Positions 56,919 through 64,000 of a stretch of DNA of 64,000 bases are shown here, in pieces. The notes under the pieces are model-generated. The model made no database searches. It had not been told where the DNA came from and was given only the letters and a program-made list of their open reading frames with translations. The DNA is from Myxococcota bacterium (GTDB lineage Bacteria; Myxococcota_A; Polyangia; Polyangiales; Polyangiaceae), in contig CAUJEM010000008.1 of assembly GCA_963169915.1 (NCBI GenBank), positions 1 through 64,000 on the forward strand, read 5' to 3'. Position 1 is the first letter of the stretch; the number at the start of each line of letters is the position of its first letter. The translations under genes and the position numbers were made by a program.

Positions 56919-57068
56919 GGTCCAGATCCTCCGAGCCGAGCCCGCGCTGGGGCCCTCCTACGATGCATCGACGCTTCCTCCACCCCGTATCATCGTCGCG
57001 CCCCGTCCACCCTGCAAGCGGTGGCTCGTCTCCCGGGGGCGCTTGGGCGCTGGGCGCGCCGCGCACCC

Positions 57069-58175
57069 CTAGGGCGCCGGGCGCTCCTCGTCCCCGAAGC
57101 AGATCCCGAGGTCCCTCGCGGTGGTGATCAAATCATCCTCCAGCGAGACGCGCCTCGGTGGGGCGAGGACGCACTCCAGCGGGGCGAAGACCACCTCCCC
57201 ACCACGCACGGCGACGAGCCCCGAGGCCGTGGTCCCCGCCAGGAAGCGGGCGGCGGCCGCGCCGAGGCGCTGCGCCAGCACGCGGTCCTCCGCCACGGGG
57301 CTCCCCCCTCTCAGCAGGTGCCCGAGGACCAGGCTCCGAGCCTCCTTACCCGTGAGGCGCTCGAGCTGCTGGGCCACGAGCGCCCCGACGCCCCCGAGCC
57401 GGACGTGCTCTCTGAACGCGTCCGCCGGCGCCAGCACGCTCGAGGAGCCACCGCGCGCGCTGGCCCCCTCGGCCGCCACCACGATGCTGAAGCGACGGCC
57501 AGCCCGCTCGCGCGCCAAGATCTTCTCCGCCACCCGCTCGAGGTCGAACGGCAGCTCCGGGATGAGGATGACGTCCGCGCCGCCGGCGACGCCCGCGTGC
57601 AGCGCGATGAAGCCCGCGTCGCGCCCCATCACCTCGGCGACCATGACGCGGTCGTGGGCCTGCGCGGTGGTGTGCAGCCGGTCCAGCGCCTCGACGGCCG
57701 TGGAGACGGCCGTCGAGAACCCAAAGCAGCGGTCCGTGCCCGGCAGATCATTGTCGATGGTCTTCGGCACCCCGATGACGCGCGGGACGCCGCGACCGAG
57801 GAGCTTCTGAGCGATCCGCAGCGACCCGTCTCCTCCCAACACGACGAGCGCCTCGAAGCCCTGCGCGGCGAGGCGCTCGGCCACCTCCGTGCCACGGTCC
57901 ACCGGGGTGAGCGCGCCCCCGCGCAGGACGGGCCACGCGAAGGGATCGCCACGGTTGGTGCTGCCCAGGATGGTCCCGCCAAGGTGGGCGATCCCCCGCA
58001 CCGCGGCGCGGTCGAGCCGCACCAGGCCCTCCTCCTCCGGCTCGAGCAGGCCGCGATAGCCGTGCCGAATGCCCCAGGCCTCGAGGCCTCGCGACTCCGC
58101 GCCCAGCGTGAGCGCGCGCAGCACCGCGTTGAGGCCCGGGGCGTCGCCGCCGCCCGTGTTGACCGCGATCTTCAC
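57069..58175 (-). CDS. pfkA: 6-phosphofructokinase, group III-like
   Basis: 368 residues, a glycolytic kinase adding phosphate to fructose 6-phosphate. N-terminal GGGDAPGLNAVLRA, phosphoryl-donor loop GGDGSLRIA, catalytic PKTIDNDLPGTD, MGRDAGFIALHAG and LGHLLRGGSP are all present. A Gly follows the Asp of GGD, where PPi-dependent enzymes carry a second acidic residue (GGDD), so ATP is the likely donor. The Lys in PKTIDND is shared with PPi- and group III enzymes. The ATG overlaps the stop of the upstream sensor kinase (ATGA), so it is translated as part of a signalling unit, unusual for a glycolytic gene. Confidence 0.9.
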   Translation of the reverse strand: MKIAVNTGGGDAPGLNAVLRALTLGAESRGLEAWGIRHGYRGLLEPEEEGLVRLDRAAVRGIAHLGGTILGSTNRGDPFAWPVLRGGALTPVDRGTEVAERLAAQGFEALVVLGGDGSLRIAQKLLGRGVPRVIGVPKTIDNDLPGTDRCFGFSTAVSTAVEALDRLHTTAQAHDRVMVAEVMGRDAGFIALHAGVAGGADVILIPELPFDLERVAEKILARERAGRRFSIVVAAEGASARGGSSSVLAPADAFREHVRLGGVGALVAQQLERLTGKEARSLVLGHLLRGGSPVAEDRVLAQRLGAAAARFLAGTTASGLVAVRGGEVVFAPLECVLAPPRRVSLEDDLITTARDLGICFGDEERPAP

Positions 58176-59671
58176 GCCGGCGGCTCCGCGGGTGCGGGCG
58201 ACGCCTTGGCCCGGAGGCCCTCGATGGCCGCGATGAGCTGCGACAGCTCGAAGGGCTTGAGGAGCTGCTCGCCGATGGCGCTGCTGGCGAGCCCCTCGGT
58301 GGCCGGGCGCGAGCCGATGGCCACCACCCCCACGCCGGGCGCGTGCTTCGAGACGTCTCCGAGCAGCGCCTCGACGCGCTCATCGCCGAGCTCCCGATCG
58401 ATGAGCACGACCTGGATGGTGCGCTGACACTCCGTCAAGAGCCGGCGCCCCTCGGTGGCGCTGAGCGCCACGAAGACGCTGTGACCCCGCCGACGCAGGC
58501 CACGCGCCAGCGCCGCGAGGAGCGCGGGCTCCGCCCCCACGAGCAGGACGCCGCAGCCCGCGACGCTTGGCTCTGGCGGGCGCAAGCTCGCGCGCTCGTC
58601 TCGCACCACGGAGGTCACGGGCCACTGGACCTCGAACACCGCCCCGCCCGTGGGCCGAGAGCCGACGCTGACCGTCGCGCCCGTGGACCTCGCCACCGCG
58701 TCGACCACCGCGAGCCCCAGGCCGCTCCCCCAGTCACCCGGGGCAGAGTGGCCGCGCTTCGTCGTGAAGTAGGGCTCGAAGATCCGCTCCCTCAGCTCTT
58801 CAGCGACGCCCTGACCTTCGTCGGCGACCCGCAAGCACACGCCCCCCTCCGGGGTGTCGAAGAGCGAGACCTCCACGCCGCCGCCACGCTCTCGGCTGGC
58901 GTCGTGGGCGTTGAGCAGCAGGTTGAGCACGAGCTGGTGCAGCCGCACGCGCTCTCCCACCACCTCCGCGCCGGGCGCGCGCAGATCCAGCAGCATGGGC
59001 ACCGCGGAGGAGCCCGCGCCGATCAGCGCCGCCGCCGCTCGGACCTCCCCCGCCAAATCCACCGGGCGCCAGCTCCCCGTCTCTTCGTACGCCATGGCGC
59101 GCAAGATGTTGGAGAGCGTGCGCGCGCGCTCGGCCGCGGCGAGGATGGCGACGAGCCGTGGGCCTGGCGCCACGCTGCGCGAGCCGAGGGCTCCCAGCGC
59201 GCTCTGCGCCTCTTCCATCACGCTCTGCATCAGCTCTTCGAGATCCTGCGCGAAGCCCCCCGCGAAGCGGCTGAGGCTCTCGCTGCGCTCACGCTGTGCG
59301 CGCGCCGTCTCCACCGTGACCCGCTGAGTCATGTCCATCAGCGTGATGCAGCGCTCTCCCCCGCCTTCGAGGACGACGCCCTCTCCGGTGACGCGGCGCT
59401 GCCCCAGGCCGCCCGAGCGCACGGTCAGATCATCCACGTAGAAGCCCTGCCCATGCTCGACGAGGCGCGCCACGAGCCCCGCCAAGCCCGGGCTGGCCTC
59501 CTCCAGCGCGCCCCGCAGCGCCCCCCACCGCTGCGCCGCGCCGAAGGCGCTCTGAAATCCCGCGTTCATCGCGAGGATGTCGCCGCTGCGCGTGAGGACA
59601 CACTGCCACGCGGCGCTGGCGTGAAACACCCGCTGAGCCCAGCCCTGGGCGGGCTCGAGCGCCGTCGTCAA
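58172..59671 (-). CDS. PAS sensor-kinase-like protein with the H-box His replaced by Gln, plus receiver domain
   Basis: 499 residues from a TTG overlapping the PEGA-gene stop. PAS-like domain about 13-120. The H-box region reads ESLSRFAGGFAQDLEELM, where relatives have AHDFNN; the phosphorylatable His is Gln. The HATPase domain (about 205-350) looks intact: NLLLNAHDAS (N-box), VADEGQGVAEELRERIFEPY, FTTK and GSGLGLAVV. A C-terminal receiver-like domain (about 378-490) keeps the Asp in VVLIDREL and the Lys in LLKPFE, but has GAE instead of the acidic pair. Autophosphorylation is unlikely at the usual site, so allosteric or ATP-sensing control is inferred. Gene overlaps on both sides couple it to pfkA. 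Confidence 0.82.
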   Translation of the reverse strand: MTTALEPAQGWAQRVFHASAAWQCVLTRSGDILAMNAGFQSAFGAAQRWGALRGALEEASPGLAGLVARLVEHGQGFYVDDLTVRSGGLGQRRVTGEGVVLEGGGERCITLMDMTQRVTVETARAQRERSESLSRFAGGFAQDLEELMQSVMEEAQSALGALGSRSVAPGPRLVAILAAAERARTLSNILRAMAYEETGSWRPVDLAGEVRAAAALIGAGSSAVPMLLDLRAPGAEVVGERVRLHQLVLNLLLNAHDASRERGGGVEVSLFDTPEGGVCLRVADEGQGVAEELRERIFEPYFTTKRGHSAPGDWGSGLGLAVVDAVARSTGATVSVGSRPTGGAVFEVQWPVTSVVRDERASLRPPEPSVAGCGVLLVGAEPALLAALARGLRRRGHSVFVALSATEGRRLLTECQRTIQVVLIDRELGDERVEALLGDVSKHAPGVGVVAIGSRPATEGLASSAIGEQLLKPFELSQLIAAIEGLRAKASPAPAEPPA

Positions 59672-60630
59672 AAGCTCCCCGCCGCGCCGACGAAGCCCCC
59701 CGCGCGCGACACCCCGAGCTCGAAGCGCGTGCGGCGCGCCGCGTCCGCCCGAGGCGCGGCCGGGGCCCGGGTCAGATCCAGGATCAGCAAGCTGGTGCCG
59801 GCGATGATGCCAGCGGCCCCGACGCCGAGCCCAAGGTTGGCGTAGAGCTGATGCCGCCCGTAGGCGTCGTAGTCGTCACGGTTGGGGTGAGCGTCGAAGC
59901 GGTCCGCGGCGCCATTGGCCTGCAGACCGAACACCGTGAAGCCCGCGAGCCCCACCGCCCCGACCCCATACGCCACCCAGGTCCACGCCCCCACGCCGCC
60001 TCCCGTGGGGGCGACGGCGGCCCCCGCGCCCCCCGTCGGCGCGTGCGCCGCGCCCTCCACCCTCGGCTCGCCAGCGCCCGGCGTCGGCAAGAGCGTCGCG
60101 AGCTCGATGCTGGCGCTGCCACCGGCCGGGACCGTCACGGTCCGCTGCTTCGCGCCGTCCACGTCCACCAAGGTCACCTTGTGAGCGCCAGGGAACAGGT
60201 AGGGGCGCTCTCCCCCGTGAAACTCCTCCTCGTCCACCTTGACGCGCAGGGAGGCCTCACCCACGAGCACCAGCACCCCGAGCTGGGGGCGGAGGCGCGC
60301 CAGCCGATCGGTGGCGTCGGTCTTGTCTTGCTCGTCTGCCGACTCCAGCGCGAGCACCCGCTCGAAGGAGCGCGCCGCGAGCGCGTACTCGCCGGCCTTC
60401 TCCCAAGCGTCACCGGCGTTGATGAGCGGCGCGGGGTGCGGCTTGAGCTTGAACGCGTCCTCGAAGGCGTGGGCGGCGTCCACGAAGCGCCCCTCGTCGA
60501 AGGCCCGCTGGGCCGCCTCGAAGAAGCGCCTGGCGTCCGCGCCGGCATCGGCCGCGGCCGGCGCAGCGTGGAGGGCCCCCACGAGAGCCAAGGCGACGAT
60601 GCAAGCGCGGCGGAGAGGGCTGCCCAACAT
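59668..60630 (-). CDS. Exported TPR/PEGA-domain protein
   Basis: 320 residues from the ATG at 60630; upstream frame is not coding. Signal peptide about 1-27 (ALHAAPAAADAG). TPR helices about 30-105 (FFEAAQRAFDEGRFVDAAHA; GDAWEKAGEYALAARSFERV). PEGA-like beta domain about 112-170 (LFPGAHKVTLVDVDG). After a Pro/Gly linker, two hydrophobic helices lie about 208-228 and 255-275, then a C-terminal stretch ending GAAGSF. Same architecture as the protein at 926-2032. It is first in a coupled trio with the sensor-kinase-like gene and pfkA. Confidence 0.78.
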   Translation of the reverse strand: MLGSPLRRACIVALALVGALHAAPAAADAGADARRFFEAAQRAFDEGRFVDAAHAFEDAFKLKPHPAPLINAGDAWEKAGEYALAARSFERVLALESADEQDKTDATDRLARLRPQLGVLVLVGEASLRVKVDEEEFHGGERPYLFPGAHKVTLVDVDGAKQRTVTVPAGGSASIELATLLPTPGAGEPRVEGAAHAPTGGAGAAVAPTGGGVGAWTWVAYGVGAVGLAGFTVFGLQANGAADRFDAHPNRDDYDAYGRHQLYANLGLGVGAAGIIAGTSLLILDLTRAPAAPRADAARRTRFELGVSRAGGFVGAAGSF

Positions 60631-60640
60631 GACGCAAAGG

Positions 60641-60650
60641 ATGGTATCAT
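60641..60650. promoter_or_regulatory. Overlapping divergent -10 elements
   Basis: TATCAT reads rightward (60645-60650, 11 nt before the ATG at 60662) and TACCAT leftward (60646-60641, 10 nt before the ATG at 60630). They share two bases. Only 31 nt separate the two start codons, so the two transcripts would compete for polymerase if both boxes are used. Confidence 0.4.
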
Positions 60651-60661
60651 TGAAAAGCTGC

Positions 60662-61930
60662 ATGCCTCACCAGATCTCGCGCACTGTCTGTCGCTTCGGT
60701 CCGCCGCTCCTGTTGGTGCTCGCCGCGGGTTGCCTCCGCACGCTCGACGAGTCGCTCATCGACCAAGGGCAGGCGGGCTCCGCGGGGACGAGCGGCGGCG
60801 CGGGCAGCGACGCCGGCGGCAGCGCGGGCAGCGACGCCGGCGGCAGCAGCGGCGCGGGCGGCTCCAGCGGCGCCGCGGGCTCCGACGCGGCCGCGGACGC
60901 CCCGGAGGACGGCCCGCGGCCGCCCGTGCTCATCCCGTATGACGCGGCCGCCTACCCCATCCTCACGCTCGGGGCCGCCGGCGCGGACCTCCCAGCGCTC
61001 ATCGCCGCCGACGCCAGCAGCGTCTACCGCACCGGGGCTCACCTCGCGAGCACCAACGTCAGCCGGATGCCCGTCGACGGGACGAGCGCCGTCAACATCC
61101 ACAGCGGCGCCAAGAAGCCCGCCGGGCTCAGCGCGCCGAGCGCCTCGCTCTTCGTCTACATCGTGGGCAGCCAAGAGTTCGCCAGCGCGGGCACCCTCCT
61201 GCGCATCGCGAAGGACGGGAGCCAGGGGCCGTCGGCGCCGGCCTTCATCACCCCACCCGCGGGCTTTCCCCCGGCCACGAGCGTCACCGCTGGCCCGGAC
61301 AACTACGTGTACGTGGGCGCCACGACGCGCGCCAGCGGCTCCCCCCAGCTCCTGCGCCTCTCGATCCTCGCCGCCACCACCAGCGCGGAGCTGATCTACA
61401 CGAGCGAGAACAAGGACGAGACCGTCGGAGATCTCGCCGTGGGTGGCCTGGGCTCCGCCGTGTGCGTGTACTCGGTCGTCAATCGGCGGCTGTACGTCAT
61501 GCCCGCCGTCGGCGGGGTCCGCGCTCCCGCGCTCGAGGCCCCGGTGGACGACGTGGTGGGGGTCGGGACCGACAGCGTGAATTTCTACTTCACGCGCAGC
61601 AGCGGTGAGGTCTGGCAGCGCGCGCTCTTCAAAGGACAGGCCTGCGACGAGCGGGGCGCCGCGGAGGTGAAGATCGCCGGCGGGTTCACGGGGCTCGCCG
61701 ACGTCATCAGCTACGACGGCCTCGTCGCTTGGGCCGCACAGGGTGATCCAGGCAAGTCCTTCGAGGGCGGTGGGGTCTTCACCACGCCGATCGGCGGCGG
61801 CGACGTCACGACCATCGCGCCTGCAGACGGCGGCGTCGACGCCATCGCGTCGACCGCCAACCATGTGGTCTACACGACGACCACCGGGCTCATCCGGCGC
61901 ATCCCCAAGCGCGCCGTCGTTCAGCCCTGA
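60662..61930 (+). CDS. Lipoprotein with Gly/Ser linker and beta-propeller-like domain
   Basis: 422 residues. Lipobox LAAGC (about residue 21), then a linker rich in Gly, Ser, Ala and Asp (about 35-80). The remainder is beta-rich with repeated blade-like units (AADASSVYRTGAHLASTNVS; TAGPDNYVYVGATTRASGSP; GVGTDSVNFYFTRSSGEVWQ; TTPIGGGDVTTIAPADGGVD). This fits a six- to seven-bladed propeller of the kind seen in many Myxococcota lipoproteins that have no enzyme motif. It is divergent from the PEGA/kinase/pfkA unit. Confidence 0.75.
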   Translation: MPHQISRTVCRFGPPLLLVLAAGCLRTLDESLIDQGQAGSAGTSGGAGSDAGGSAGSDAGGSSGAGGSSGAAGSDAAADAPEDGPRPPVLIPYDAAAYPILTLGAAGADLPALIAADASSVYRTGAHLASTNVSRMPVDGTSAVNIHSGAKKPAGLSAPSASLFVYIVGSQEFASAGTLLRIAKDGSQGPSAPAFITPPAGFPPATSVTAGPDNYVYVGATTRASGSPQLLRLSILAATTSAELIYTSENKDETVGDLAVGGLGSAVCVYSVVNRRLYVMPAVGGVRAPALEAPVDDVVGVGTDSVNFYFTRSSGEVWQRALFKGQACDERGAAEVKIAGGFTGLADVISYDGLVAWAAQGDPGKSFEGGGVFTTPIGGGDVTTIAPADGGVDAIASTANHVVYTTTTGLIRRIPKRAVVQP

Positions 61931-61942
61931 GCCGGCCGCGCC

Positions 61943-63478
<1,536 letters not shown>

Positions 63479-63728
63479 GGAAGATCTTCCGGTGAAATTA
63501 GCTTGGTTGTGGCCGGCTGACAATGCGCTGGCCGCGAGCCCGAGCCGCCGCTCCCAGCATCCTTCTCTCGCGCGCCGAGTCAAGCGGCCCCCGGGCGCCG
63601 GCGCCGCTGCGTGTGGGTGACGGTGCGCAACGCGGCGCGCGATGGCCTCCCCAGCGTGCCTTGGTTTCGGCAGGGCGCGGTGCTACCGAGGGCGTCCCCG
63701 GCACCTCACGCTCCTCTCCAGCTCAGCC

Positions 63729-64000
63729 ATGTCCCGACTCCCCGAGAAGCTCACCGACCCCAGCCAACGCCAGCGCCTCGTCGCGGACGCCGCCCAGGTG
63801 CTCTCCGAGGAGGTCGCCAGCAAGGGCGGGCTGTCCGGGTTTGCCATCAAGGCTGGCTACAAGCTCGTCCAGGGGGTCAAGCCCGGCTTCGTGGAGGAGG
63901 CCATCGACGCGCTGCTGGACGACTTCGTGGCGGCGCTCGAGCCCCTGGTCGCCAAGGCGCAGGCCGCCCAGCAGCCCATCGCAGGCAGCTTGAGCGCGGA
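63729..64000 (+). CDS. Start of a small cytoplasmic protein, cut by the right edge
   Basis: About 90 codons from the ATG at 63729 to the edge, still open. The sequence (LPEKLTDPSQRQRLVADAAQ; GGLSGFAIKAGYKLVQG; IDALLDDFVAALEPLVAKAQ) is amphipathic and helical, and resembles a family of short uncharacterised actinobacterial and myxobacterial proteins, possibly DUF6918; that name is a recollection, not tested. No signal peptide is seen. It is divergent from the Ser/Thr kinase across 250 nt. Confidence 0.6.
   Translation, partial: MSRLPEKLTDPSQRQRLVADAAQVLSEEVASKGGLSGFAIKAGYKLVQGVKPGFVEEAIDALLDDFVAALEPLVAKAQAAQQPIAGSLSA

Overview
The window is a very GC-rich, gene-dense bacterial chromosome segment with strong third-position G/C bias. 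The content points to the phylum Myxococcota, most likely a Polyangia-type lineage. Supporting signs are several lipoproteins with Gly/Ser/Ala-rich linkers, many MopE-like 'DDDCDG' repeats, a von Willebrand A protein ending in a MYXO-CTERM-like tail, a Ser/Thr protein kinase, PEGA/TPR envelope proteins, and a zinc-ribbon/GYF/TonB-C protein built like the gliding-motility protein GltJ. The assignment is inferred from gene content, since no rRNA or other phylogenetic marker was analysed.

Layout. 1-6.2 kb: a truncated lipoprotein, a TPR/PEGA envelope protein, the housekeeping genes engB and murJ, and a TerB-TerB-phosphoprotein phosphatase fusion. 6.2-18.7 kb: a sulfatase-like lipoprotein followed by a respiratory nitrate reductase cluster. 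Its order is membrane-anchored dihaem cytochrome c, narG, narH, narJ, narI, a hemerythrin-like protein with a His-rich tail, an unusual narK, and a TDT/SLAC1-type anion channel. 18.7-33.7 kb: tRNA-Val(CAC), an enoyl-CoA hydratase-like gene, and a run of five genes with overlapping ends (lipoprotein, HEAT-repeat protein, O-antigen-ligase/TPR protein, giant VWA/MopE surface protein, FGE-domain lipoprotein). After these come hutH, a META/DUF4377 lipoprotein and a biotinyl-carrier protein. 33.7-45.1 kb: a membrane sulfatase, xerC, an ABC-2 permease, another MopE-type lipoprotein, a degenerate histidine-kinase-like protein with a CheY-like protein, a TerB protein, a repeat protein and hisF. 45.2-53.3 kb: a zinc-ribbon membrane protein with a beta-propeller-like partner, an IscA/ErpA protein, an RpoH-like sigma factor, the RNase P RNA gene with its terminator, a GltJ-like protein and a REC/TPR protein. 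53.3-64 kb: tgt-queA downstream of an NtrC-type regulator; a PEGA protein, a His-less sensor kinase and phosphofructokinase in one coupled unit; a lipoprotein; a Ser/Thr kinase; and a truncated gene at the right edge.

The clearest functional unit is nitrate respiration. Nitrate would enter through NarK and possibly the TDT channel. It would be reduced by cytoplasm-facing NarGHI, matured by NarJ and fed by quinol, with the anchored dihaem cytochrome c as an accessory. That arrangement resembles the Thermus narCGHJIK operon. The hemerythrin-like protein may sense or buffer O2, NO or metal.

A recurring feature is a TANNNT -10 hexamer ending only 6-9 nt before a start codon at about ten genes. 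This suggests that leaderless or near-leaderless transcription is common here. No insertion sequence, prophage or CRISPR array was seen. No gene-free stretch exceeds 300 bases. The longest is 63479-63728, about 250 bases between divergent genes, where nothing beyond presumed promoters is visible.
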